DNA from: Archilochus colubris
Lineage: Eukaryota > Chordata > Aves > Apodiformes > Trochilidae
Direction: 5' to 3'
Length of the DNA: 64,000 nt
NCBI GenBank assembly: GCA_023079485.1
Contig: CM041083.1
Coordinates: 58,367,847-58,431,846, forward strand
In this document: one piece after another, positions 25,801-37,943 of the stretch
Layout of the letters: the number at the start of each line of letters is the position of its first letter
Numbering within the stretch: the first letter of the stretch is position 1
Made by a program: the position numbers and the translations under genes
Notes under the pieces: generated by a model
The model's database searches: none
What the model was told of the DNA's origin: nothing
The model's input: only the letters and a program-made list of their open reading frames with translations

Positions 25801-27775
25801 GAAATTGTGAAGCACACAGATGAAAACAGTACCACCTCAAGGCCATAAATGTTCTTGCTTCAGCCAGGAAGACTGACATTTGCATTGGCAGGTGCATTGC
25901 TGGGAAAAATGGCTTTCTAAAACTATAGTATAATTTTGCAAAGTTTTTTTCTTCCTCTGCATGCAATTACAGGTATTAATTTTGTAACTGGACATCTTAA
26001 TTGCATAATTAAGAGGACATGAAGTTTCAGTCTACTTAGTCTTCCTAATTGTTATGCAAGTTCCTATCCTAGTGGTACAAGTCCATTTGCAGAAAACATG
26101 GCACCCGTTTCTGTATGAATCTCAGCCATCTCTACATCCCAGCAATAATGGGATGGATGAGAGATGTGGTTTTGCATTCAATCTGAGGGAGGAAAGTCTG
26201 CCTGGGAACCTGGTCATTCTGGCTTTTCATTGCAATAAAGGAAGTGCTCACTAGGCCACTGGCCCATTATTTGACAGGGTCAAAAAGGGGTTGCAATGCT
26301 ATGGAGGCTGCATTCCTGAAATGTTATCTAGCACACACATCAAGTGCTGATGTGCTGTGCAGGCAAAGCCAAGTTGTATTCCCACTAGAGTATACGTATC
26401 TCAGCTGCCTTTCACTTTTTAATCCATGCACTTCTAGTCCACCAGACAACTTGCTGGATGTCTGTTGCTGTCAGGGAACTGACTGCAGATTTCAGGTCTT
26501 GTACCACATTTAACAGCACCAGTATGTACAGAGCCACTCCGTGGCTTTATGGAAAAACAGCTGGCACTAGGGCTGCATGGAGTCACACCCTGTCAGGGAA
26601 AGGCCTGGAAGAGACAAAATTGTGTCAAGAAGGTCAGTGCTTTCCAGTGCTTCTGGGCCTGAGATGTCTTCCTTGACTGAAGATGAGGTGGGGAACACAG
26701 CCTTTCCTCCATTTATGAGAACAGCCTTTTAGTGTATAGGTGACAGGATGGCAGGCACCAAAGCACAGAGAAAAGGAGTTACTGGAACAAACCTTCAGGC
26801 CTCTTCGCCACTTGTGTCTCAAATGAGTAGCTCTGACAGAGTTCAGGGACAATTCACCTCCCTTTAGACAGTCTTGGATGAGCACAGGCAGACCTTCTGA
26901 TTATATGGCACATTAAATAATTATTTTCTTTATTTATTTTTAATTTAAAATTGCAGAGCCAATACCCATCCAGTGCACTGAAGAGGGCAGAGGTCCTGCT
27001 GACCAGAAACAGATGTGATCAGAGCACCACAGATCATTTCATAGTGTCCAGAGAGCCTGAATTAATGATCCACAGCCCAACTTTATTCTGGCTTTTTTTA
27101 ACTCGTGTGTACTTGACTTTACAACCTTAACAACACTCCTTTAATGCAATTTTCTGCGCAACTTCTCAGGTTTTTAAAAAGCTCATTAAAAATCCATCAT
27201 ATTGCATCATTTTGCATCCCTGGGGGTCATCGTAAGACCCTAAGACTGTGGTAGAGACCTTTGCCAAGTGAGCTAATGGTGGAGCTGACAGAAAAGCAGA
27301 TTGTCTTTCATGCAAGGGAGCTGCGAGACACAGCCTGCCAGAGGGTCTAATACTTCCTTGGAGAGAAAAAACCAAAAAAACCCCCACGCAAACCAAAAAA
27401 AACCCAGCAAAATTGAAGAATTCCCAAACCAAAAATGTGAGCCTCCTTGCTGGTTACTGACACCTCACAGCTGAGCCCTCATCTGCTCCTCTGGTGATGA
27501 TTACCACATCTCCATTTCTCCTCACCCAAGGTCCTGCCATGGCTCTCTGCTTTTCACTTGAGCAGACCCACACAGCTCCCCTTGCCAAGCCTCTGCATCA
27601 CCTCCCATCACGAGCTCCCCAACCAACCTCTTCCCAACACAGCCCCCTGCTCCATAGGCCATCCTCCCTGCAGGGATTTATCCCAGGACCATGTGCACAA
27701 GTGCCCTCCTTTCTTACCACTTCAACACCCACAGTCCACAACCCTTCCCCTCCTCCCTGGCACACAAGCGGTGGT
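22847..27775. other. TBXAS1 intron 1 sequence, no gene seen
   Basis: Non-coding sequence. The first 3 kb is very AT-rich, and 25240-27775 is somewhat more GC-rich. A second A/C low-complexity tract lies at about 27366-27412. The sequence next to the minisatellite (27530-27775) is C-rich. A donor-like site at 27718-27719 on the minus strand is discussed among the findings. Confidence 0.55.
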
Positions 27776-28569
27776 CGAGTTGAGAGGGACGCAGCGGGTG
27801 CAGAGGTGGGGGCCGCAGCGGGTGCAGAGGTGGGGGCCGCAGCGGGTGCAGAGGTGGGGGACGCAGCGGGTGCAGAGGTGGGGGACGCAGCGGGTGGAGA
27901 GGTGGGGGACGCAGCGGGTGGAGAGGTGAGGGACGCAGCGGGTGGAGAGGTGAGGGGAAAAGCGGGTGAGAGGTGAGGGGGAAAAGCGGGAGAGGTGAGG
28001 GGAAAAGCGGGAGGTGAGGGGAGGGAGAGGTGAGGGGAAAAGCGGGTGGAGAGGTGAGGGGGAAAAGCGGGTGGAGAGGTGAGGGAAAGCGGGTGGAGAG
28101 GTGAGGGGGAAAAGCGGTGGAGAGGTGAGGGGAAAGCGGGTGAGAGGTGAGGGGGAAAGCGGGTGGAGAGGTGAGGGGGAAAAGCGGGTGGAGAGGTGAG
28201 GGGGAAAAGCGGGTGGAGAGGTGGGGGAAAAGCGGGTGGAGAGGTGGGGGGAAGCGGGTGGAGAGGTGGGAAGGGGGAAAAGGGTGGAGAGGTGGGGAAA
28301 AAGGGTGGAGAGGTGAGGGGAAAGGGTGGAGAGGTGAGGAAAGCGGTGGAGAGGTGAGGGGAAAAAGGGTGGGGAAAAGCGGGTGGAGAGGTGAGGGGAA
28401 AAAGCGGGTGGAGAGGTGAGGGGAAAAAGCGGGTGGAGAGGTGAGGGGAAAAAGCGGGTGGAGAGGTGAGGGGAAAAAGCGGGTGGAGAGGTGAGGGGGA
28501 AAAGCGGGTGGAGAGGTGAGGGGGAAAAGCGGGTGGAAAGGTGAGGGGGAAAAGCGGGTGGAAAGGTGA
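27776..28569 (+). repeat. G-rich minisatellite, ~33 copies of ~24 bp
   Basis: About 33 tandem units, counted by the conserved GAGGTG core, fill about 790 bp. The mean period is 24 bp. The commonest unit is GCGGGTGGAGAGGTGAGGGG followed by three to five A. Unit types change along the array: the first four carry GTGCAG with a GACGCAG or GGCCGCAG linker, the next few carry GTGGAG with GACGCAG, and the rest use an A-rich linker. Variant units with deletions are concentrated at 27960-28380, and the most uniform 25-bp units are at about 28380-28540. The last two cores read GAAAGGTG. The plus strand is almost pure purine apart from scattered C and T. Because the mean period is near a multiple of three, long repetitive open frames arise on both strands, including a Pro/Ser/Leu-rich one of 312 codons on the minus strand. 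These are not genes. Confidence 0.95.
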
Positions 28570-28926
28570 CAGTGACTCCTCACTTGCAGTTCTTGTGCCC
28601 CAGCCTCCGTGGTGGTATCAGATGGGGGATCCATTACAGCAATGCTTTTCACACTGCCTGTAATTGAAGCAAGCTGAACTGCCCTCAGGGACTTGCTGCC
28701 TGGTCAGCCCTCAGCACAAAGGGTGGGAATAAACTTAATAAAGGAGGAATCAGAAATGTTAGCTTAAAACTATATGTAAACATAAGAGACTCCAGTGAGC
28801 GTGTGCTAACAGCAACTTTTCAAAGACTTACTATTTGCCCAAATTTGCATGAGAAAGGCAAGAAGTACATCCACTAACAAAAAACACCTCCTCTCACCAA
28901 ACATTGAATCCCTGCAAAATTAATAT

Positions 28927-28945
28927 TAAATAAATAAATAAATAA
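28927..28945 (+). repeat. (TAAA)n microsatellite
   Basis: A short run of nearly five TAAA units in AT-rich sequence. Confidence 0.85.
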
Positions 28946-30498
28946 GACTGAACCCACTTCTTTAGAGTAATAAAAAACCACAAACTAGAAAGGTGCCAAA
29001 AATAAAACAAACCAACATTTCCCTTTAGCCTTTTTCTCAGAAAGTATGGTACTCATTCAGAGATTTTTCAACAATTCCACCTAAGGCAGACACAGGCCTT
29101 GGAAAACTTCAAGCCCAGATACTTATTCATCAAGCAATTGAAAATAGACTTGCATAATGGGAGCATCACACAGCCTTAATTTGTGGTGCTCTCCAACCTA
29201 GTCTATAATTAAGTATGTCAGATTAAAAGTAAAGGAAGTGATGGCTCTCAGTCTGAGAGCACACAAAATCTCAGCTCATAGCTAGTTATTTTATGCAAGC
29301 TCTAATCCATAATATTGGGGAGGGTGACAATGACAATGCTGTCTGACCCTTAATTACAGGAAAGATATTCTAATACAGTACATACCAGATAGCCTATGAT
29401 AAACTTGAAATTAATACTGGATCCTCTGTCTGCTTCCCCATGACTTGGAAACTTGGAATATTCTGATGAGAAACAATACCTCTTCATTTTACTTTTCTTG
29501 CTCAGTTTTTCAGTCCTCGGATTTTTCTGATTTTCTATCATTCCCAATAAAACTCACCAAAATGTATTAAATTACACTTCAAAAGCACACAGATTTCATT
29601 TCCACACCATTCAGGCACAGGGGAGGCGCAGACCCTTCTGGAGGGCTTGTTTCCTAGATCCAGTTTCCTAGAAGGTGGCTGAACCAACTGGAATACCCAT
29701 TGCAAGTGAGAATGCTTCAGGGAAAAAAGAACTATCTGCTATATTACAAAATAGCACCAGTGCTGGCTACAAAGCCCCAGAATTAAACAGGAGAAGCTAC
29801 TATACATGTAAAACATCTAAACAGTGCAAGTCTGGAGCTCCATGTTTTGCTGTATTAATCTTATACCATGAGAATTAAAGTGAAGGGTGTCCACAGCTCC
29901 CTTCATGAGAGCAACAAAGCACCGTGGGCACCAAGGAACATCATCATTGATTTCTGAAGGTAAAAATCAGACAATGCTTCCAATGTCATGGCTGCTGCAC
30001 ACATGGACAGTGAGCAGAAGTACTGGGGTTTCAAAGGCTTGTGGAAAGACAGAAAACAAACTCAGCCCCTTTTTCCTTTGCACCTCATTCACATGTTTTC
30101 AAGTACCTATGTACTGGTAAGAGTTGAGCCCACAGGAAAGAGGAACTCAGTCCTTCTCATAAAGTGAATTCATCTTGTAAGAGATGAAGTAGATAGAGCA
30201 AGGAGTATACATAACTTTTATTTCCCACACCAGCACTAGCAGAATCCCCTTTTAGCTACCATAGGCATGAGACAGGAAGGGCAGTGAAATTATTTCAATC
30301 ACCTTTCAGTGTGCTTGAGCAGACAATCACCACCACCAGCCCAAGTAAGCTATCATGGGCCACTAACAAAGGCTGATACCTACTACAAAACAGTTGAATA
30401 GATGCCAAACAAAGCCAAAGGAGAAGCAGAATTTCAAACAGACAGGATGAAAAGATCACAGGAAACAAACTGCAAGGAGAGTCTTCAAACTAAATTGT

Positions 30499-30515
30499 AA
30501 AAAAAAAAAAAAAAA
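30499..30515 (+). repeat. A17 homopolymer
   Basis: Seventeen consecutive A. No recognisable element lies immediately upstream, so it is not assigned as a retroposon tail. Confidence 0.85.
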
Positions 30516-31277
30516 GTAGGCTCAGGTATTGCTTCCAAGTGCCATCCAAAACACAGGAAAACAAAAGCATTTGGGGTTTCTTGGAGCTCTGAATCACACA
30601 TTCAAGCTGTAAGGAGGCTGAGAGATCAAATAAACACAGGAATAGCAAGACTAGGTATGCACAAAGTGTCAAACCCAGAGCAGAATGGACTGAAAGGTAT
30701 TTTCCTCCTTTAATCACCACAAAATGCAGTAACACCATGCGCTACTTGTAAAACAGCAGGTTGGACCATTCAGGCAGAAATATACTTTTTAAGCTGATAT
30801 GCTGCTCTCTGAGAGGGCTGCTGGTTATAAGAGAAGTGCTTGTAGCACATTATCTCATCTTCATACTTTGAAGTCCATTCTGGCTATTTCTTCACAACAC
30901 AGACAAATTCCAACCCTTAAGAATAATTCTTCTAACTTTATAAAGAAACTCTTGTTCAAGTCAGATAATTTTCATGTAGAGGCTGGCATGGAAATTACTT
31001 TCCTGGAATAGAGCTGATTTACATTACACGGTGTCATAGCACACAGCAGCTTCCTCTGCAGCCTGCTTTTCTGGATCTTCCATAATCCATGCTGCCACAG
31101 GACAGCATCCTCTGTCCATGGAGCAGTTGTGCACAGGATAGGAAAAACAAAGTTTAATGAAGCATCCTTGCTCTCACACTGGTCATGTCTTTCCTCAAAG
31201 TCCTTATCTGACAGGCTCATGGATGCAATTTGTATTAGATGTATTATTGGATACTAGGAAAAAATACTGCACTTAAA

Positions 31278-31454
31278 GGGTTGTCAGGCACTGGAATAGG
31301 GGAGGGGAATCACCATCCCTGGAGGCATCTTAAAGCCATGTAGATGTGATGTCTGGTGACATGATCCAGTGGTGGACTTGGCAGTGCCAGGGTGACAGTT
31401 GGACCTGAGGATCCTAAAGGTCTTTTCCAACCCAAACCATTTTGTGATTCTACA
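31278..31454 (+). mobile_element. CR1 LINE 3' end, internally deleted
   Basis: Plus-strand CR1 3' region. It begins with a TTGTCAGGCACTGGAAT block, jumps directly to AATCACCATCCCTGGAGG, continues through the ACATGATCCAGTGGTGGA region and ends GGTCTTTTCCAACCCAAACC then a short ATTCTAC tail. Compared with the CR1 consensus, the Gly-Leu-Pro coding block is lost near 31297. The ORF2 remainder is not open. The 3' terminal words differ from the copies at 33946 and 59140, so it belongs to another subfamily. Confidence 0.88.
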
Positions 31455-33945
31455 TAACCCATTACAACCACCTGTTCCTTTGACATGGGTTTTTAACATG
31501 TAGTATACTGTTGCACAAGTAATAAACCATATGGATCTGTTAAAGACCACCATCACAGCATCTCTCAAAGGACCTGCTCTTGCACCCCTCTCCCTGCTCA
31601 CCCTCTCTCCTTCAGTTAAACAGTCTGAAACACTCCTGGCACACAAAAGCAAAACACTTCAACGCCTCAGCTGCAAACACACTGAGACAGCAACCATCTT
31701 TCCATTACCTCACACAGCCTTCATGTGCACAGTGATCTCTGACAGCGGTTCATAGCTCCTGCTGAAATGAAAATGATAAATAAATCATCATCATGGGGTC
31801 CCCTAAAGTGAAAGGAAGACTGTGCACTGCCATTCGATTACTTTTTAACTACCACAATGAACTAAAATTCCTCAGGGAGGTAAACAATAGCAAATCATTA
31901 CCAAGAATGATTTACCTTCAAAGAGGGGCAAGAGAACTGGAGCCCTGAGAAGACAGTTTTCTTCTCCCTCTCCACAAGCACCCACAAGCAGATTGGCCAT
32001 ATTTTCCAGAGGCAGAACAAAGGCACTAAATGCTGATATGCAGGTATCTCTTCAAAAGAGATTAAGAAGTTGATAAAAATAAAAGAACTGATAACAGAAT
32101 TGGGATCAAGAGCAGAAGTGAATAAGAGAGAGGCATGATACAAATTACAGAAAACCTGGCAGGAAGGAAGGAAGAAGCTTGCTGAGAGAAAGGAAAGTGC
32201 AACTCAGCCTGTCAGTCTCAGAGAAGTCACAGGCTGGAGAGGGGATGCAGGATCTCAGCACTACCTTGAGCCACATACAAAGAAGAAACTCTAATACAAT
32301 GAAATGAGTTAATTATTGCATTGAATTTGTGTATTTCTTGTGCTAAAACAGTGATTTTTTTTTTAAGGCTCATTATAGACCTATATCATTATTTCTAGCT
32401 TTAGTTTGTCACCAAGGAGCTGGCCATGACACTAAACTGGATATTTGAAGACAATTTTTTCAATTATTGTTGGAGATCTTGAGTGTAGTGTCTATCCTAA
32501 GAGAAGTTAGACTGGCAGATCATGGTATAACCAACAACGGAGAGAAAACTTTGAGTTGATGGAGTATGAAAAGACATTCAGGAGAGCATTACTACAATAC
32601 CCTCAAATCAAGTGTAGAAGCCTGCAAAAAAGGGACCCTCACTGGCCACTACTAGAGCTCTGAAGATGAGCTTTAATTTTAATGTCTCTCCCAAGTGGTA
32701 AGTGAAACAATGGTTGCATTTAAAGTCCCAGGTAGGGTGATGCTGTCCCATACTGGCACACCACACTGCACAGTGGCTGCTTTATTCATTCACTTTGTCT
32801 CTACACCAGGAATATCTAACTCAAGCTAAGGTACTTTTGAATCCTTCAGGAAATCATAATTATGTATTCATCTATGAATCTACCATGTTTGCCTAGGGAC
32901 CTGTGAGTTGGTGTAACACCTCTCTGCTGTGGCAACTTCCCTCGAGAGAAAATAGAAAAAGATAAACTTTAAGGGTTCTTCAAAAAGGAAAGAGAAAAAT
33001 TGAAGTCAAGTGAGGAAGGAATCAGATGGCTGCCTACTTCAAGAGGTTTAGGAAGTTGATTTGTTTTACTTTTGCATTCATGGCTATTTAGACAAAAAAT
33101 ACTTTCAAAAAACTGTTTCTAAAAATTAAGCAATAGAAAAGGCACAACTGAGGAAAAAATGAGGCAGTGTCCTGCTCAGAGTGAACATTTTCAAAACTAA
33201 GTAGTATTACAAAATGCCCAAGATGTACCAACAATACTGATTTTTAACAAATCCAGGAACACTAGCACAATTCCAAGCATTTGAAGGACTGCCAGCATAA
33301 TCCCAAAATACAAAGGAACAGAGGAAAGTCAGTTTGCTGACATCATCCTTTCATTAAAAAAAGGAATTATCAATTTAGGATGCCATCAACAAGAAATATG
33401 AGGACAGGCTAAAAATGTAATTAATGCCTCTCAGTACTGTCAAACAAGCCTTTCATTCTGGGATGCTTTTTGGGGAGTTTTATGAGGGACGTGGAGGTAT
33501 GGTTGATAAATACAACTATCCAAACAGCATCAACTTGGGCTAGTCCAGTGTGTTAGAATCACTACACCGTATAACATCTTACCTAAAAGACTTCACACTG
33601 CACAGTGAATGAACATGGATCCAAGCTAGACAAGAAAAAAGTTGGCTCAACACCTGGCCAAAAAACATGTCCAATAACCATAAGCAGGATTATTAGCAAA
33701 ATTCTAACTAGGAGGATTTACAGGTACAGTTTCTTACTCAGTAATAAAAGGAATCATGAGTTACAGCCACATAAATCTGACCCAGATCTATAATAATAAA
33801 ATAAAAATGTGTTCACAGGTCTCTCTCTGGCATCCTGCTGCCACAGAGCCATGGGAGTGACCATGGGACTCTGCAGTCAGACATCTATTTGATAGTTGTT
33901 GGGCATTGCAAACCACCAGCAACTAGAAGGCAACCAGAAGTTCAT
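31455..33945. other. TBXAS1 intron 1 sequence, no gene seen
   Basis: Non-coding sequence. The 33300-33945 stretch directly before the next CR1 is unlike CR1 and unassigned. No splice-flanked open frame recognised apart from chance ones. Confidence 0.5.
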
Positions 33946-34544
33946 CTATGTATCAGAAACAGCGTCACCAGCAGGTCCAAGGAGGTGATTCTGCCCCTAT
34001 ACTCAGCCCTGGTAAGGCCACACCTTGAGTACTGTGTTCAGTTTTGGGCCCCTCAGTTCAAGAAGGATATTGAGGTCCTTGAACAGGTCCAAAGGAGGGC
34101 AACCAAGCTGGTGAAGGGACTCGAACACAGATCCTATGAGGAGAGGCTGAGGGAGCTGGGGTGTTCAGCCTGAGAAGAGGAGGCTCAGGGGAGACCTCAT
34201 TGCTCTCTACAACTACCTGAAAGGAGGATGGAGCCAGGCGGGGTTGGTCTCTTTTCCCAGGCAACTCTCATAAGACAAGAGGGCATGGTCTTAAATTGTG
34301 CCGGGGAAGTTCAGATTGGTATTGAAAGAATTTTTTCACGGAAAGGGTGATCAGACATTGGAACGGGCTGCCTGGGAGGTGGTGGACTCTTCGTCCCTGG
34401 AGACATTTAAAAAGCGACTGATATGGCACTCAGTGCCATGGTCTAGTGACTGTGGCGGTAGCTGATCAAGGGTTGGACTCGATGATCTCTGAGGTCCCTT
34501 CCAACCCAGCCTATTCTATGATTCTATGATTCTATGATTCTATT
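33946..34544 (+). mobile_element. CR1 LINE, 5'-truncated, plus strand
   Basis: About 600 bp of CR1 3' end. It starts within the reverse-transcriptase ORF2 C-terminal region (TATCAGAAACAGCGTCACCA) and continues through [19 protein letters not shown] and [18 protein letters not shown]. It then passes the GGGCTGCCTGGGAGGTGGTG block and ends GAGGTCCCTTCCAACCCAGC followed by a repeated ATTCTATG tail at 34513-34544. The frame breaks after about residue GCSA at 34173, so it encodes nothing complete. 5' truncation and the short octamer tail are typical of avian CR1. It shares its 3' subfamily words with the inverted copy at 59140-59646. Confidence 0.96.
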
Positions 34545-35583
34545 AGAGGAGGGCTGCAGGAGGGAGCTGAGACAGCCTGAGACCTCACTGCATCTGTAAA
34601 AAGGGGATCACTTCCCCCTGCCACCCACCACTCTCTCTTTCTGCTTTCCCTCTGCTCATCAGATCTCTGCCTGAGCTAACACTAAACCACTAAACCAGCA
34701 GAAATGAACTTATTTTGCTAGTGGTTTTGTATTTAGGAGAGGAAAGGGTGCACAAACAAGTGCAAGAGTCAGCACCAAGAAGTAGGCAATGGGAAGGGGA
34801 AGATTCTTTTTGGCAACTGCCAGCTATCAGGTGAGCTTCATCTCTCTTTCCTGGCAAAATTAATCACTGACCCAAAAATGGGTAGGATAGCATAGAGGAA
34901 AAGGGACAGGCTGATGCTACAGGACAGGGAAGTGGAATTCCTGTACAGGCAGCCTGATAACACATCTGGGAAGATTATATCATCCTTCAGGATGAAAGGC
35001 TCTGCTTGAAGAGGTCACTCAGTCACTGCTTTGATTAGAGCTGGAATCATTTCTGGAGGAGCTAAAAACACCAGCATCATTCCCAAAGTTATAAAAAGGG
35101 GCTACCAAGCAGAACTGAGGAACCAACGTGTAGAGCACAGGTAAGATGCCCGTGCAACTGTTACACACAGTCCTGTTCAGGAAAGGTGTGGAAGTACTGG
35201 GTGGAGCTCAAAAGAAAAAGATGAAAGAGATCAAAGGATGGGGAAGGAAAAAATGAAATTAACTTTTAAGTGAAACGCTTAAGTAGCTCAGTTAGAGCAG
35301 CATACTGAGCTGAAAGCTGAAAGGTGGCTTGACTGCTGCCTACAATACCTCCACAGGAACAAGCTTGGGCAGTGAGCTTTGTCCATCCTCCTGGACAAAA
35401 CCAAAACACTGCTGGAGCTGGGTATAGACATTAGAGAAATGTAACCCTGAATTTAGATGCCACATCTTGGCATGGACGGCATGTAAAGATTTAAGCAGTT
35501 GACCAGGGAAGCTAGTGGACTCACTGTAGCTTTCAGATTAATAAAATTTCCCTTTTTGCCCTCTTTTTTTAATTGTTTTGGCC

Positions 35584-35648
35584 AAAGAGGGGAAGAAAAA
35601 AAAAAAAAAAGGAGAGGAGGAAAAAAAAGAGAGAGAGAAGAGAGAAAA
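35584..35648 (+). repeat. 65-nt uninterrupted homopurine tract
   Basis: Sixty-five consecutive A or G bases, made of a long A-run, GGAGAGGAGG and then an AGAGAGAG part. Homopurine mirror-like tracts of this length can adopt triplex (H-DNA) structure and are length-unstable. No gene function is implied. Confidence 0.9.
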
Positions 35649-37922
35649 CAACAAAAAAACCAAAACACAGCAGTTCCCCCTACAAAGTCTAAATGCAAAT
35701 GCACAGCCTGAGTACACAGGAATTCAAACTAGATGGAAGTGTAGCTCATTCTGGCCTATAAATAAACAAGTGATTAACTATTGCTCTAATTGCTGTTTGC
35801 TGTCGATGGAAGAGGGACTATTTTCCTCCTCTTCCATCAGGGAAGTTTTTGTACTACCAATACAAATCAGTGACAAAGTCACAGAACTTGCCCCTTCCAC
35901 ACCAATAGAGTCACACAGCTAAAGGCAGCAACAAAAAGGCTTTGGCTAGAAATTGACTACAGTTTATCTGCAAAGACAAAAGCTTTGCCTCTTTAAATGG
36001 GAGCCTAAGCAAAGATACCAAGCCAGCTAATAATTAGTCAAGCAGACCCAAGGAGGTTTAGGCTTTCCTGTATTGAAAGGTTTATCAGAATTTAGCATTT
36101 GTCTTTTATTTTACTACCTTATCCTACCATGTAGTTTCACTAAAAATGCTTCAGGGAATGGAGCCTTTTATCTAAAAAACAACAGAAAGACCTCTGTGAG
36201 GAAAGGCAGATCTCCCCTCCGCATACCAAATAAAAGCTCTTTGGGAAAGTAATCATGCCACAAGTCTTCAATTTTCTTTATAAATAAATAAATAATCATC
36301 ATCATAATTTAAAAAAATACCTAGGGAACTATTTGGACCAGTAATTTTTTTGAAGGTAACAATGAAAAACTCTTCTACACGTGCAGAGGGGAACGTCTAT
36401 AGTGAAAGTGCATTACCACAGAGATGCAAGACCACAGCATAGTCATTGTTTTGAACATTACCACTCAATGTGGTAACTTCATGTGGCCCTCTGGATTTAC
36501 AGAGGGATGAGGATTTGTAGATGTATGAACAGCTGTAAAGAGTGGTTTCCAACTTCCAGTTACTGCCAGTTACCTAAAGCATCTTTGAAGGAAGAACAAA
36601 AAAAGTTGCAAAAAGCTACCATTTTGAAGTCAGTGCACCCAAACGTATTCTTTAATACACAGAGCATTTTCTACAAAATGTTCTGATAGAGTGATCCAGT
36701 CAAGTCTTCTCTTCAACATATACTAAAAAACAACTCATTCTTCTAACCTGCTCCGAGATCCCAGGCCTCATAAGGTATATTCTTAACTTCATAGCATGAA
36801 CACCCAGAGTGGACCCCATATCCCTCAGCAGCCATACCTGCACTGGTTAATCACCCTATGGAATGCAAGCAGGCATGATTAATTATTCCATTAGCAACAT
36901 ATCATGCACCTGAGACTTACTACTAATGCCAGACTACCTGTGGACTTCAACATTCTGAGAATTAACCCTATGTTACTACTCTTCTCTCCTGGCAGGTCAG
37001 AAGAACAGTTGCTTTTTTGATTCTGAAACAAATCTATTTGAGCGGAGTTGTATTTTACTGTAGAGCACAGCCCTTTTTTGCATGTGTTCAATTTGCCTCC
37101 TACAGAGCAAAGCAGTAAAAGACCAATCTGTGATGTTAGAAACCAGCATTTGAGGAGGGAAAAGGGAAGGAGGGGTTTGATGGCAATACATGGTGATGGG
37201 ACCAAATCTGAGGACTGGGTTACCTGAAGGGCTTGTGACTGAGACATGGAGAATTTTACAGTTATAGCTGCTGGCAGGTTGGCAAAAGGGCAGATGAATC
37301 TTTTGCTTTCCTGCACCTGGTTGGTGAAACATTGCAACAAATAGACAGGAGATGGCTCAGAGGCCCTCATGAAACAGCCTCGGGCCATCCACATCTGCAG
37401 TGGTTCCTCTTGTTCCCTTAGCAAGTTGTGGCTGCTGATAAAATTGGTTGCACATCTCTAAAATGGTGCAAGTATGGTAGGTTTTTGTTTGTTTTTAAGG
37501 ATAATTTAGTGCTTTTGACAGATGTCTCATCAGCTCAGGCAGCTGAGGCACCCAGAGGACACAGTAATTACAGCACCCACGTAAGCCGATTTGGCTTCGC
37601 CACCTTGCCCATGAGATGGCCATGGTCATATGTCTGTTCAAGCAACAAAAGAGCAGTTCTGCACACAACAGGTACTCACCAACTCTCAGTTTATAAAGAT
37701 CTTAAACAAAGCAAACTTTCCTGGATTTAATTAAAAAAACATCAAGAAATAACCCAGAGGCTGCATATTCCACATTGCATTATCCTCACATATTAGAAAC
37801 GTATTTCAGCGTTTCTCCCATTATAAAGGAGAAAGATTACACATTTTGCATCCCTGCCTGCAGCCCCATTTTTCAAACTTGGGTGTCAAAAGACAAAGCT
37901 CCTAAGTCTACATTTAGCTACT

Positions 37923-37943
37923 AAAAAAAAAAAAAAAAAAAAA
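37923..37943 (+). repeat. A21 homopolymer
   Basis: Twenty-one consecutive A. The base before is T and no known retroposon body is seen upstream. Confidence 0.9.

Larger units (their letters stand above)
28570..31277. other. TBXAS1 intron 1 sequence, no gene seen
   Basis: AT-rich non-coding sequence containing a short TAAA repeat (28927-28945) and a 17-base A-run (30499-30515). No exon or transposon recognised. Confidence 0.55.

Noticed and set aside
27714..28652. 312-codon minus-strand open frame rich in Pro, Ser, Leu and His
   Set aside because: It is the translated minisatellite; the roughly 24-bp unit keeps frames open on both strands.
31898..32143. minus-strand hydrophobic frame ending in a phase-compatible donor before TBXAS1 exon 2
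   Set aside because: Much longer than the expected 25-35 residue anchor region and separated from its hydrophobic part by a charged tail; a weak donor (GTAATG) suggests coincidence.
35281..35345. tRNA-like start (TAGCTCAGTTAGAGC)
   Set aside because: Resembles an A box, but no B box or cloverleaf can be formed downstream.
36891..37424. 177-codon minus-strand frame with an overlapping 111-codon frame in another phase
   Set aside because: Two phases open over the same DNA with no recognisable content; no splice support found.
37680..37700. strong minus-strand donor (GTTG/GTGAGT)
   Set aside because: The frame that would join TBXAS1 exon 2 is closed by a stop within four codons upstream.
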